Shown here in pieces: positions 27,656 to 36,044 of a stretch of DNA of 64,000 nt. This DNA is from Riemerella anatipestifer_F. GTDB lineage: Bacteria > Bacteroidota > Bacteroidia > Flavobacteriales > Weeksellaceae. The position numbers and the translations under genes were made by a program. The notes beneath the pieces were generated by a model. It did no database searches. It was given only the letters and a program-made list of their open reading frames with translations, and was not told the origin of the DNA. The stretch lies in the NCBI RefSeq assembly GCF_037861325.1, contig NZ_JAFELW010000005.1, one strand, 5' to 3'. Each line of letters begins with the position of its first letter. Positions within the stretch are counted from its first letter, which is position 1.

Positions 27656-28558
27656 ATGAAAACCATTATTACAGGAGCTTCGGGATTTGTAGGGCAAAAC
27701 CTCTCGAAATATTTTGAGTCGAACGGAACAGAGGTGATAAAATTATCTTTACGGACTCCTCAATGGAAGTTGGACCACTCGGCTAATGCGGTTGTTCATC
27801 TTGCGGGTAAAGCTCATGATACGGACAATACTTCGGATGAAAAAGCATACTTTGAGGTTAATACCGAGCTTACCAAGCGTTTGTTTGAGGCGTTTTTAAA
27901 ATCGGATATTCAGGATTTTGTTTATTTCAGTAGCGTGAAGGCTGTGGCTGATACAGTTGAAGGCGTTTTAGAGGAAAAACAAGTGCCCCGGCCGTATACG
28001 CCTTACGGAAAGTCAAAATTATTAGCAGAGGAATATCTGTTAGCTAAAGAGTTGCCCGAAGGAAAACGAGTGTTTATCATTCGTCCATGCATGATTCACG
28101 GCGAGGGCAATAAGGGAAACCTTAATTTGCTATACAAAATTGTAGAAAAAGGGGTGCCTTGGTTTTTGGCGTCGTTTGAAAATCAACGCTCGTTTTTATC
28201 GATTGATAATTTGAATTTTGTGATTTTTGAGCTTCTTAAAAACAAAGAAATACCTTCAGGAATTTATAATGTTTCGGATGATGAAAGTTTATCAACCAAT
28301 GCATTGATTTCGATTATTTCTAACACACTGGGGAAAAAGCCTAAATTATGGCACTGGTCAGCAAATGTGATCACAAAAGTGGCTAAAATGGGTGATAAGT
28401 TATTACTTCCCCTTAACTCGGAACGATTGAAAAAACTTACAGAAAGCTATATCGTCTCCAACCAAAAAATAAAATCGGCTTTGGGAATAGAAAAACTGCC
28501 CTATACGGCTGAAGAAGGCTTAATAAAAACCATAAAGAGTTTTCAAAATAAAAAATAG
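27656..28558 (+). CDS. NAD-dependent epimerase/dehydratase, probable UDP-4-keto-sugar reductase (WbpV-like)
   Basis: An extended SDR of 300 residues: TGASGFVGQNLSK at the N terminus, VVHLAGKAHDT, FVYFSSVKAV and YTPYGKSKLLAE with the catalytic Tyr and Lys. The AGKAHDT/SSVKA patterns are those of reductases that convert UDP-4-keto-6-deoxy-GlcNAc to UDP-QuiNAc or UDP-FucNAc. The WbpM-type dehydratase at the head of the locus would provide the substrate, and the initiating transferase six bases downstream would use the product. Function is inferred from motif pattern and context. Confidence 0.78.
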   Translation: MKTIITGASGFVGQNLSKYFESNGTEVIKLSLRTPQWKLDHSANAVVHLAGKAHDTDNTSDEKAYFEVNTELTKRLFEAFLKSDIQDFVYFSSVKAVADTVEGVLEEKQVPRPYTPYGKSKLLAEEYLLAKELPEGKRVFIIRPCMIHGEGNKGNLNLLYKIVEKGVPWFLASFENQRSFLSIDNLNFVIFELLKNKEIPSGIYNVSDDESLSTNALISIISNTLGKKPKLWHWSANVITKVAKMGDKLLLPLNSERLKKLTESYIVSNQKIKSALGIEKLPYTAEEGLIKTIKSFQNKK

Positions 28559-28564
28559 AATTTT

Positions 28565-29113
28565 ATGATAAGGCTGATAGATTTTTTAGCATCGTTTTTT
28601 GGGCTGTTGTTTTTGTGGCCTATTGGTTTGCTATTATATGTGATTGGTTTGTTTGATACGGGTTCTCCTGTATTTGTGCAGGAGCGGGTGGGTAAAAATA
28701 AAAAGCCCTTTAATTTATACAAATTTCGTACGATGCATAAGGATACTAAGTCAGTGGCTTCGCATTTGGCCAGTCAGGCTTCGATTACGAAATTTGGTGC
28801 GTTTTTGAGGAAAACCAAACTGGACGAGCTTCCACAACTGCTTAATGTTCTTAAGGGCGATATGAGTTTGGTAGGAGCGAGACCTAATTTATTTAACCAA
28901 ACGGAACTGATTGAAGAACGCGAAAAATTAGGTGTGTATGATTTTTTGCCTGGGATTACGGGGTTGGCTCAAATTAACGAAGTGGATATGTCCACTCCGA
29001 AAAAATTGGCAGAGTTAGATGCTCAGATGTATCAAACTTTAACATTGAGTAGGTATTTTTATTATATATTTGCTACGGTTGGAGGAAAAGGTCAAGGGGA
29101 TAGAGTGAAATAA
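28565..29113 (+). CDS. Monotopic phosphoglycosyl transferase (PglC-like initiating sugar transferase)
   Basis: A 182-residue small PGT: a hydrophobic re-entrant N-terminal helix (about 5-28), FVQERVGKNKKPFNLYKFRTM, and the catalytic KLDELPQLLNVLKGDMSLVGARP with the Asp-Glu pair, followed by PGITGLAQIN. It transfers a sugar phosphate from a UDP-sugar to undecaprenyl phosphate and starts repeat-unit assembly at the cytoplasmic membrane. Its neighbours suggest a QuiNAc/FucNAc-type or 4-amino sugar as first residue. A second transferase of the same class is encoded at 30319, which is unusual for a single polymer. Confidence 0.92.
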   Translation: MIRLIDFLASFFGLLFLWPIGLLLYVIGLFDTGSPVFVQERVGKNKKPFNLYKFRTMHKDTKSVASHLASQASITKFGAFLRKTKLDELPQLLNVLKGDMSLVGARPNLFNQTELIEEREKLGVYDFLPGITGLAQINEVDMSTPKKLAELDAQMYQTLTLSRYFYYIFATVGGKGQGDRVK

Positions 29114-29114
29114 A

Positions 29115-30248
29115 ATGAAAACCAAACTTTCTTTATCTTCACCACATATGTCGGGGGCAGAAGTGCTTTATGTAGAAAAGGCATTTCAGGAAAATTATGT
29201 CTCTACTTTGGGGCAAAATATAGAGCTGTTTGAGGATAAATTGAGGGTATGGCTTGGGGAAAACATTTTTCCTGTTGCATTAAATACAGGCACCGCTGCT
29301 TTGCATTTGGCTTTGATTATTTTAGGAGTTAAAATGGGAGATGAGGTCATTTGTCAGAGCATGACTTTTTCGGCATCGGCGAATCCGATTGCTTATCAAG
29401 GGGCAACACCTGTGTTTGTGGATAGCGAAAAAGAAACTTGGAATATGTGTCCTGTGGCTTTGGAAGAAGCCATCAAAGATAGACTGTCTAAAGGTAAAAA
29501 GCCGAAAGCCATTATTGTGGTCCACCTTTACGGAATGCCGGCAAAAATGAATGAACTGATGGCAGTCGCTTCTAAATATGAAATTCCAATCATTGAAGAT
29601 GCGGCAGAGGCATTGGGAAGTAGCTATAAAGGACAAAAATGTGGTACTTTTGGAGAGATGAGTATTTTGAGTTTCAATGGTAACAAAATCATCACCACTT
29701 CGGGAGGTGGAGCGTTGATTTGCAAGACTTCAGAGCAGAAGGATAAAGCCGTGTTTTTATCTACTCAGGCGAGAGATAACGCGCCACATTACCAGCATTC
29801 AGAAATTGGGTACAATTATAGAATGAGTAATATTTGTGCAGGGATAGGCTGTGGACAAATGGAAGTTTTAGATGAACGAATTACCCAGCGTAGAGCTAAT
29901 CATCAGTTTTATATTGATTTGTTCAAAAATATGGAAGGTGTCGAGGTGTTTGCCGAGCCATCGGAGGATTATTTTTCCAACCATTGGCTGTCAGCAGTGG
30001 TGATTGAGGCTCAAAAGGCTGGTTTTTCCAGAGAGGATTTACGCTTGAAATTTTTGGAAGATAATATCGAATCTCGTCCATTATGGAAGCCAATGCATTT
30101 GCAACCTGTTTTTGCTGAGGCTCCATATTACGGTGGTCGGGTGGCGGAGCAGTTGTTTGAAAACGGACTATGTTTGCCTTCGGGGTCTAATTTAACCGAT
30201 GCGGATAGGCAGAGAATATCGGAAGTGGTTTATAAACTGAAAGGTTAG
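29115..30248 (+). CDS. DegT/DnrJ/EryC1-type PLP sugar aminotransferase (PglE/WcfR-like)
   Basis: A 377-residue PLP enzyme of the sugar aminotransferase family. It shows LNTGTAALHLALIILG, IEDAAEALGS with the aspartate that holds the PLP ring nitrogen, and SFNGNKIITTSGGGAL with the Schiff-base Lys191. These enzymes aminate C4 of a UDP-4-keto-6-deoxy-HexNAc to make bacillosamine- or AAT-Gal-type precursors. The substrate would come from the dehydratase at 8557. No PglD-type acetyltransferase gene is seen beside it, so the amino group may stay free or be acetylated by an enzyme encoded elsewhere. It starts two bases after the PGT gene. Confidence 0.9.
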   Translation: MKTKLSLSSPHMSGAEVLYVEKAFQENYVSTLGQNIELFEDKLRVWLGENIFPVALNTGTAALHLALIILGVKMGDEVICQSMTFSASANPIAYQGATPVFVDSEKETWNMCPVALEEAIKDRLSKGKKPKAIIVVHLYGMPAKMNELMAVASKYEIPIIEDAAEALGSSYKGQKCGTFGEMSILSFNGNKIITTSGGGALICKTSEQKDKAVFLSTQARDNAPHYQHSEIGYNYRMSNICAGIGCGQMEVLDERITQRRANHQFYIDLFKNMEGVEVFAEPSEDYFSNHWLSAVVIEAQKAGFSREDLRLKFLEDNIESRPLWKPMHLQPVFAEAPYYGGRVAEQLFENGLCLPSGSNLTDADRQRISEVVYKLKG

Positions 30249-30318
30249 GGCGTATTCCTTAGTACTATTGCCAACCGTTGGGCTACTTGCTCTATCCCTT
30301 ACGTAGGGAAAAGAAAAA

Positions 30319-30912
30319 ATGAGCATTATGAGAGGGGAACAACACACTTATCTGAAAATAAAATATACACTCGCTAGAATTTTAGCGGGTGTTGTTATTG
30401 TAGTTATCTCTCCGTTGCTTTTGATGTTGTTCATTTTGGTATCTTTAGATACGAATTCTTTCGGGGTTTTTGTGCAGGATAGAGTGGGGCAGTATGGCAA
30501 GCTATTTAGGATATATAAGTTTAAAACCATTCGTCCGGTTTCCCGTAAAATATCAAAGGTCGGAGCTTTTTTAAGAAAAACCAAATTGGACGAACTTCCC
30601 CAGTTGTTCAATATTTTGAAGGGAGAAATGAGTTTCATCGGTCCTCGTCCAGATGTACCGGGGTATTATGATGGTCTTAAGGGAGAGGATAGAAAAGTAT
30701 TGATTTTAAAACCGGGGCTTTTATCGGAAGCCAGTTTAGAATACCGAAACGAAGAGTATCTTTTAAATCAAAAAGAGAATCCATTGAAATATAACGACGA
30801 GGTTATTTTTCCGCACAAAATCAAACTAAATTTAGAGTATTTAGAGAGAGTATCATTCAAAGAGGATATTAGAGTTTTATTAAAAGCTATTATTACTTTT
30901 TTTAATAAGTAA
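30319..30912 (+). CDS. Second sugar transferase of the bacterial PGT family
   Basis: A 197-residue protein with an N-terminal hydrophobic segment (about 18-42), FVQDRVGQYGKLFRIYKFKT and KLDELPQLFNILKGEMSFIGPRPDVPG, the catalytic core of monotopic phosphoglycosyl transferases. The stretch between the membrane hairpin and the catalytic motif is short. The C-terminal part (KPGLLSEASLEYRNEE onward) differs from the copy at 28565, so this is a paralogue rather than a duplicate. It follows 70 bases after the aminotransferase. An alternative ATG lies three codons downstream. It may start a second glycan or be a redundant remnant. Confidence 0.85.
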   Translation: MSIMRGEQHTYLKIKYTLARILAGVVIVVISPLLLMLFILVSLDTNSFGVFVQDRVGQYGKLFRIYKFKTIRPVSRKISKVGAFLRKTKLDELPQLFNILKGEMSFIGPRPDVPGYYDGLKGEDRKVLILKPGLLSEASLEYRNEEYLLNQKENPLKYNDEVIFPHKIKLNLEYLERVSFKEDIRVLLKAIITFFNK

Positions 30913-30919
30913 AAAACTT

Positions 30920-30927
30920 TATTTTTG
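30920..30927 (+). promoter_or_regulatory. -7 box of rfbCBA
   Basis: TATTTTTG fits TAnnTTTG and lies 18 bases before the rfbC ATG at 30946. It suggests that the dTDP-sugar genes have their own promoter at the end of the locus. Confidence 0.5.
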
Positions 30928-30945
30928 TACAGTATATATAAGATT

Positions 30946-31491
30946 ATGAACATAAAAGAAACACCATTAAAAGACTGTTACATCATAGAGCCTACTATTT
31001 TTGAAGACGAAAGAGGTTACTTTTACGAGAAGTTTAACGAGAAAAAATTTGAGGACCTTACGGGAATGAATGGGCATTTTGTTCAAGATAATATTTCTAA
31101 ATCGTCTTATGGGGTTCTTAGAGGGTTGCACCTACAGAAAGGAGAGCATGCCCAAGCGAAACTCGTATCTTGCTTAGAGGGGAAGGTTTGGGATGTGGCG
31201 GTGGATTTAAGAGAAGATTCGCCTTCGTTTGGGAAATGGTATGGAGTGGAATTAACGGCAGAAAATAAGTTACAGTTTTATGTGCCGAGAGGCTTTGCTC
31301 ACGGCTTTGCGGTGTTGAGTGAAATGGCAGTTTTTGCCTATAAATGTGATAATTTTTACAATAAGGAGTCTGAAGGCGGAATCCTTTGGAACGATGCGGA
31401 TTTAGCGATAGATTGGAAGTTGGATGAGACAGATGTTATTCTTTCCGAAAAAGATAAAGTACAGTTGCCATTTTCTAAAAAGAATTTTTAA
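30946..31491 (+). CDS. rfbC: dTDP-4-dehydrorhamnose 3,5-epimerase
   Basis: RfbC epimerises C3 and C5 of dTDP-4-keto-6-deoxyglucose, third step of dTDP-L-rhamnose synthesis. Cupin-fold signatures are visible: EPTIFEDERGYFYEKFN, SSYGVLRGLHLQKGEHAQAKLV with the catalytic His, and FYVPRGFAHGFAVLSE. From ATG 30946 the protein has 181 residues, the family norm; an upstream in-frame TTG at 30925 overlaps the promoter box and is not used. rfbB and rfbA follow in the same direction; rfbD is missing here. Confidence 0.95.
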   Translation: MNIKETPLKDCYIIEPTIFEDERGYFYEKFNEKKFEDLTGMNGHFVQDNISKSSYGVLRGLHLQKGEHAQAKLVSCLEGKVWDVAVDLREDSPSFGKWYGVELTAENKLQFYVPRGFAHGFAVLSEMAVFAYKCDNFYNKESEGGILWNDADLAIDWKLDETDVILSEKDKVQLPFSKKNF

Positions 31492-31498
31492 AAAATAA

Positions 31499-32584
31499 AT
31501 GATGAAATCAATTATAATAACAGGCGGAGCAGGTTTTATTGGCTCTCATGTGGTAAGAGAGTTTGTAAAAAACTTGCCTAATACCAAAATAATCAATTTA
31601 GATGCCCTAACTTATGCGGGGAATTTAGAGAATTTAAAAGATATTGAAAACGAACCCAACTACACTTTTGAAAGGGCAGATATTACCAAAGTAGAAGAGT
31701 TAAGAAAGGTATTTGAAAAACATCAGCCTGATGCGGTGGTGCATTTGGCGGCGGAGAGCCATGTGGATAGAAGTATTACCGACCCTAACGCTTTCATCAA
31801 TACCAATGTGATGGGTACGGCTAATTTATTAAATCTTTGCCGTGAATTTTGGACGCTTAATCCAGAGCATACGCACGGGAATTTCCCAGATGAGCCTAGG
31901 CAAAACCTATTTTATCATGTTTCTACTGATGAGGTCTATGGAGCTTTAGGCGAAACGGGGTTCTTCACCGAAGAAACACCTTATGATCCGAAATCACCTT
32001 ACTCGGCGAGTAAAGCAGCTTCCGACCATTTGGTAAGAGCGTATGGGAACACTTACGGAATGCCTTTTATTGTGTCTAATTGTTCTAACAATTACGGTCC
32101 AAATCATTTTCCTGAAAAATTAATTCCACTTTGTATATCTAATATTATCAACGAGAAACCGCTACCTATTTATGGTGATGGTAAATATACAAGAGATTGG
32201 CTGTTTGTCATAGATCATGCAAAGGCGATTTTCCAAATTTTCCACGAAGCTAAAACAGGCGAAACTTACAATATTGGCGGTTGGAACGAGTGGCAAAATA
32301 TTGATTTAATCAAAGAACTTATCAAACAGATGGATGCCAAGTTAGGTCGTCCAGAGGGATATTCCGAAAAGTTAATCACTTTTGTGAAAGATCGTCCTGG
32401 GCATGATAAACGCTATGCGATAGATGCTACGAAACTCAATAAAGATTTAGGCTGGAAACCAAGCGTTACTTTTGAAGAAGGTTTGGCTAAGACTATCGAC
32501 TGGTTTTTGAATAATCAAGATTGGTTGGAAAATGTAACCAGTGGCGCTTATCAAGAATATTACAAAGAGCAGTATAAAAATTAA
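31499..32584 (+). CDS. rfbB: dTDP-glucose 4,6-dehydratase
   Basis: RfbB removes water from dTDP-glucose to give the 4-keto-6-deoxy sugar, second step of the dTDP-rhamnose pathway. The 361-residue extended SDR has TGGAGFIGSHVV, HLAAESHVDRSI, VSTDEVYGAL and the catalytic SPYSASKAASDH with YxxxK, plus RDWLFVIDHAKAI. All active-site residues appear intact. It lies seven bases after rfbC and four before rfbA. The dTDP product could go to rhamnose or to another 6-deoxy sugar since rfbD is absent from the window. Confidence 0.96.
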   Translation: MMKSIIITGGAGFIGSHVVREFVKNLPNTKIINLDALTYAGNLENLKDIENEPNYTFERADITKVEELRKVFEKHQPDAVVHLAAESHVDRSITDPNAFINTNVMGTANLLNLCREFWTLNPEHTHGNFPDEPRQNLFYHVSTDEVYGALGETGFFTEETPYDPKSPYSASKAASDHLVRAYGNTYGMPFIVSNCSNNYGPNHFPEKLIPLCISNIINEKPLPIYGDGKYTRDWLFVIDHAKAIFQIFHEAKTGETYNIGGWNEWQNIDLIKELIKQMDAKLGRPEGYSEKLITFVKDRPGHDKRYAIDATKLNKDLGWKPSVTFEEGLAKTIDWFLNNQDWLENVTSGAYQEYYKEQYKN

Positions 32585-32588
32585 AACT

Positions 32589-33446
32589 ATGAAAGGAATT
32601 ATACTTGCAGGAGGTTCAGGTACAAGGCTTTACCCATTAACCATTGCAGTGAGCAAGCAGCTAATGCCCGTTTATGATAAACCGATGATTTACTATCCGC
32701 TTTCTACTTTGTTGTTAGCGGGGATTAGAGAAATACTTATCATTACGACACCACACGACCAAGAAGGCTTTAAAAAACTTTTGGGTGATGGCTCACAAAT
32801 TGGTTGTAGAATAGAGTACAAAGTACAGCCTAGCCCAGACGGATTGGCACAAGCCTTTATTTTAGGGGAGGAATTCATTGGTGATGATTCGGTAGCTTTG
32901 GTATTGGGTGATAATATTTTCTATGGTACAGGGTTACCGCAGTTGCTAAATAGTAAGACTGAAATCAAGGGAGGTTGTGTGTTTGCCTATCAAGTTTCTG
33001 ATCCAGAAAGATATGGAGTAGTAGAGTTTGATTCTGAAAACAAAGCGATTTCTATTGAGGAGAAACCTGAGAATCCAAAATCGAATTATGCGGTGCCAGG
33101 ATTATATTTCTACGATAATCAAGTGGTAGAATTTGCCAAAAATTTAAAACCTTCGCCAAGAGGAGAGTTAGAAATTACCGACATCAATAAAATCTATTTA
33201 GAAAGAGGTGAGTTGGAAGTTGGGGTAATGAGCCGAGGAACCGCATGGTTAGATACGGGAACATTTGACTCTTTACATGAGGCTTCGGAGTTTGTAAAAG
33301 TTTTAGAAAAGCGTCAAGGTTTCAAAATTTCTTGTATTGAAGAAATTGCCTATAAAAAAGGTTTCATCAATAAAGAACAACTTCTAAAATCAGCGGATAA
33401 ATACGGCAAAAGTGGTTATGGAGAATACTTGAGAAGAATTTTGTGA
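32589..33446 (+). CDS. rfbA: Glucose-1-phosphate thymidylyltransferase
   Basis: RfbA makes dTDP-glucose from glucose-1-phosphate and dTTP, the committed step of dTDP-deoxysugar synthesis. It opens with GIILAGGSGTRLYPLT, followed by SKQLMPVYDKPMIYYPLS and LVLGDNIFYG, all standard. I start at ATG 32589 (285 residues), four bases after the rfbB stop; an earlier frame start inside rfbB would add 16 residues foreign to the family. It is the last gene of the polysaccharide locus and is followed by a clear terminator. Confidence 0.96.
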   Translation: MKGIILAGGSGTRLYPLTIAVSKQLMPVYDKPMIYYPLSTLLLAGIREILIITTPHDQEGFKKLLGDGSQIGCRIEYKVQPSPDGLAQAFILGEEFIGDDSVALVLGDNIFYGTGLPQLLNSKTEIKGGCVFAYQVSDPERYGVVEFDSENKAISIEEKPENPKSNYAVPGLYFYDNQVVEFAKNLKPSPRGELEITDINKIYLERGELEVGVMSRGTAWLDTGTFDSLHEASEFVKVLEKRQGFKISCIEEIAYKKGFINKEQLLKSADKYGKSGYGEYLRRIL

Positions 33447-33473
33447 CAATTTCTTAGACAAATAAATATCAAT

Positions 33474-33503
33474 AAGGTACATCTTTATGAGGTGTACCTT
33501 TTT
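33474..33503 (+). terminator. Terminator closing the polysaccharide locus
   Basis: A 10-bp stem with one G-T pair (33474-33483 with 33491-33500), a seven-base loop and a T run lie 28 bases behind rfbA. Confidence 0.8.
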
Positions 33504-33520
33504 ATTTGTGTAAAAATCCC

Positions 33521-33528
33521 TAAATTTG
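33521..33528 (+). promoter_or_regulatory. -7 box of rimO
   Basis: TAAATTTG fits TAnnTTTG; it lies 22 bases before the rimO ATG and just behind the rfbA terminator. Confidence 0.55.
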
Positions 33529-33550
33529 CAGGCTTTTAATCCATAATGTT

Positions 33551-34855
33551 ATGAGAACTAAATCCACAGGAAAGAAAAAAATCAATGTAGTAACGCTAGG
33601 GTGTTCAAAAAATTTGTACGACTCGGAGGTGCTTATGGGGCAACTTAAAGCCAACGGAAAAGAAGTGGTGCATGAGCAAGAGCGTGGAGATATTGTGGTA
33701 ATTAACACTTGTGGATTTATAGATAATGCGAAAGAAGAATCTATCAATACAATATTAGATTATGTAGAGGCGAAGAACAGAGGCGAAGTAGAGCAAGTTT
33801 TTGTAACAGGTTGTCTTTCGGAGCGATATAAGCCAGATTTATTGAAGGAAATTCCTGATGTAGACCAATATTTTGGGACGAGGGATTTACCTATTTTACT
33901 CAAACATTTAGGAGCAGATTATAAGCACGAATTAGTAGGAGAAAGATTGACGACGACTCCTAAGCATTATGCTTACCTTAAAATATCAGAGGGCTGTGAT
34001 AGACCGTGTTCGTTCTGTGCTATTCCGTTGATGAGAGGAGGACATGTTTCTACACCGATAGAAAAATTGGTAGAAGAAGCGAAAAAATTAGCTAAAAAAG
34101 GAACTAAAGAGCTCATTTTGATTGCACAAGATTTAACTTATTATGGTTTAGATATTTATAAGAAAAGAGCTCTAGGAGACCTTTTAAAAGAGTTGGTAAA
34201 AGTAGATGGTATTGAGTGGATAAGACTACATTATGCTTTTCCTACTGGATTTCCAGAGGAGGTACTGGATATTATCAGAGAAGAGCCTAAAGTGTGTAAT
34301 TACATTGATATTCCGTTGCAGCATATCAATACTGATTTGCTAAAGTCTATGAAAAGAGGGACAACGCATGAAAAAACCAATGCTCTTTTAAATAAGTTTA
34401 GGGAGAAAGTGCCAAATATGGCGGTGCGTACCACTCTTATTGTAGGCTACCCAGGAGAGACGGAAGAGCGTTTCCAAGAATTGAAAAACTGGGTAAAAGA
34501 GCAAAGATTTGATAGGCTAGGTTGTTTCACTTATTCTCACGAAGAAAATACTACGGCGTATCAGTTAGAAGACGATGTGCCTCAGGAAGTTAAAGAAGCT
34601 AGGGTGGAAGAAATAATGGCATTGCAATCTCAAATTTCTTGGGAGAAAAATCAGGAGAAAATAGGGCAGGTATTCCGTTGTATTTTTGATAGAAAAGAAG
34701 GTAATTACTTTGTAGGGAGAACCGAGTTTGACTCTCCCGATGTAGATAATACTGTATTGGTTTCAGCGGAAAACACCTATATTTCTATTGGGGAGTTTGC
34801 TAATGTTCGTATAACCTCCGCAGAGGAATATGACTTATACGGAGAATTGGTCTAA
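33551..34855 (+). CDS. rimO: Ribosomal protein S12 methylthiotransferase
   Basis: RimO is a radical-SAM enzyme that adds a methylthio group to the conserved aspartate of ribosomal protein S12. The 434-residue protein has the three expected parts: an N-terminal MTTase domain with VTLGCSKNLYDSE and other cluster cysteines, a radical-SAM core with the CxxxCxxC motif in EGCDRPCSFCAIP near residue 147, and a C-terminal TRAM domain. SKN and the LHYAFPTGFPEEVL segment favour RimO over the tRNA enzyme MiaB. It is a single-gene unit convergent with folA. Confidence 0.95.
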   Translation: MRTKSTGKKKINVVTLGCSKNLYDSEVLMGQLKANGKEVVHEQERGDIVVINTCGFIDNAKEESINTILDYVEAKNRGEVEQVFVTGCLSERYKPDLLKEIPDVDQYFGTRDLPILLKHLGADYKHELVGERLTTTPKHYAYLKISEGCDRPCSFCAIPLMRGGHVSTPIEKLVEEAKKLAKKGTKELILIAQDLTYYGLDIYKKRALGDLLKELVKVDGIEWIRLHYAFPTGFPEEVLDIIREEPKVCNYIDIPLQHINTDLLKSMKRGTTHEKTNALLNKFREKVPNMAVRTTLIVGYPGETEERFQELKNWVKEQRFDRLGCFTYSHEENTTAYQLEDDVPQEVKEARVEEIMALQSQISWEKNQEKIGQVFRCIFDRKEGNYFVGRTEFDSPDVDNTVLVSAENTYISIGEFANVRITSAEEYDLYGELV

Positions 34856-34865
34856 TTGTATTTGA

Positions 34866-35357
34866 TTATTTCTGTACTCTTTCATAGGTCTGAAAGCAAA
34901 AATTATAAGGGTTTTGTTCATCTTTTTCGTGGCAAATTTCATCAGTTTTTAGCCATTCTTTTGAGTTGATTTTTGGGAAAAAGGTATCTGCTTCTAGGGT
35001 AGTATCTACTAAAGTTACTTCCAGTCGGTCAGCTTGGTCTATGGTCTGCTCATAAATGCTACCGCCACCAATGATGAAAATATTTTCGTCTATTTTCTTG
35101 GCAAATTTAATGGCTTCCTTTAAAGTGCCAACAATTAGAATACCCTCTTCAAACCAATCATTTTTTTGACTAACTACAATGTTGGTTCTATTGGGAAGAG
35201 GTTTCCCGATGCTCTCGTAGGTTTTCCGCCCCATAATTATAGGATGCCCTGAGGTTAAATTTTTAAAGTGTTTTAAATCTTTAGGTAAATGCCAAAGAAG
35301 TTGGTTATTAAAGCCTATTTCATTATTTTTACCCATTGCTACAATGATGGTAGTCAT
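34866..35357 (-). CDS. folA: Dihydrofolate reductase
   Basis: FolA reduces dihydrofolate to tetrahydrofolate with NADPH. The protein has IIVAMGKNNEIGFNNQLLWHLPKDLKHFK at its N terminus (split here by the normal Ala/Gly and WHLP motifs), IMGRKTYESIGKPLPNRTNIV and IIGGGSIYEQ, the standard core. I place the start at ATG 35357 (163 residues). A longer frame from ATG 35387 adds ten residues but its start lies across the TAAATTTG promoter box. It is convergent with rimO, with only ten bases between the two stops. Confidence 0.95.
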   Translation of the reverse strand: MTTIIVAMGKNNEIGFNNQLLWHLPKDLKHFKNLTSGHPIIMGRKTYESIGKPLPNRTNIVVSQKNDWFEEGILIVGTLKEAIKFAKKIDENIFIIGGGSIYEQTIDQADRLEVTLVDTTLEADTFFPKINSKEWLKTDEICHEKDEQNPYNFCFQTYERVQK

Positions 35358-35375
35358 TTTTATACTATTTTTTGA

Positions 35376-35383
35376 CAAATTTA
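35376..35383 (-). promoter_or_regulatory. -7 box of folA
   Basis: TAAATTTG on the minus strand, 18 bases ahead of the folA ATG at 35357. It decides the start codon against the longer frame. Confidence 0.6.
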
Positions 35384-35438
35384 GCATATAATTTGTATAT
35401 TCGGTGCAGATTTAATTTTAATTTAAAAAAATGAAACT

Positions 35439-36044
35439 ATGAATAATAAAGGATGTATGAGTGCTAGTACTATTTTTATAGCACTGGGAGTTATTTTGGT
35501 AGGGCTTTTCTTTTGGGGAAAGTCAGGTTATAATACTTTCGTAGAGAAAGACCAAGAGGTAAACTCTAAATGGTCTAATGTAGAAACAGTTTACCAGAAA
35601 AGAGCTAATTTAATCCCTAACTTGGAAAGAACAGTAAAATCTTACGCTCAGTTTGAAAAAGAAACTCTAACAGGAGTAATTGAGGCTCGTTCTAAAGCCA
35701 CTTCGGTAACTATAGACCCTACTAATATGACGGAAGCTGATTTAGCAAGATTTCAGTCGGCACAAGGGGAATTGAGCGGAGCGTTGAGTCGTCTAATGGC
35801 TGTGGTAGAGCAGTATCCTAATTTGAAGGCAGACCAACAATATATTAATTTTCAAAGAGAATATATAGCAATAGAGAACAGTATTAGAGCAGAAACGGTT
35901 TATTTTAATGATGCAGTAAAAGATTACAATAATACTATTAAGAAATTTCCTAATAACATTCTGGCTAATTTTACTAACTTTAGAGATAAACCTTATTTCC
36001 GCTCCGAAGTAGGGGCAGAAAAAGCTCCAGAAGTTTTCAAATAA
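35439..36044 (+). CDS. lemA: LemA family protein
   Basis: A 201-residue LemA protein with one N-terminal membrane helix (about residues 8-26) and a helical domain with YNTFVEKDQEVNSKWSNVETVYQKR, RANLIPNLERTVKSYA and a later AQGELSGALSRLM. LemA proteins are membrane-anchored, mostly helical proteins of unclear function. It is followed by two TPM-domain genes, overlapping the first by one base; LemA-TPM-TPM is a common Bacteroidota arrangement, suggesting a shared envelope role. Confidence 0.93.
   Translation: MNNKGCMSASTIFIALGVILVGLFFWGKSGYNTFVEKDQEVNSKWSNVETVYQKRANLIPNLERTVKSYAQFEKETLTGVIEARSKATSVTIDPTNMTEADLARFQSAQGELSGALSRLMAVVEQYPNLKADQQYINFQREYIAIENSIRAETVYFNDAVKDYNNTIKKFPNNILANFTNFRDKPYFRSEVGAEKAPEVFK

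Noticed and set aside
30249..30318. Small hairpin TCCCT-TACGT-AGGGA before the second phosphoglycosyl transferase as a terminator
   Set aside because: Only five paired bases and followed by A-rich, not T-rich, sequence on the coding strand.
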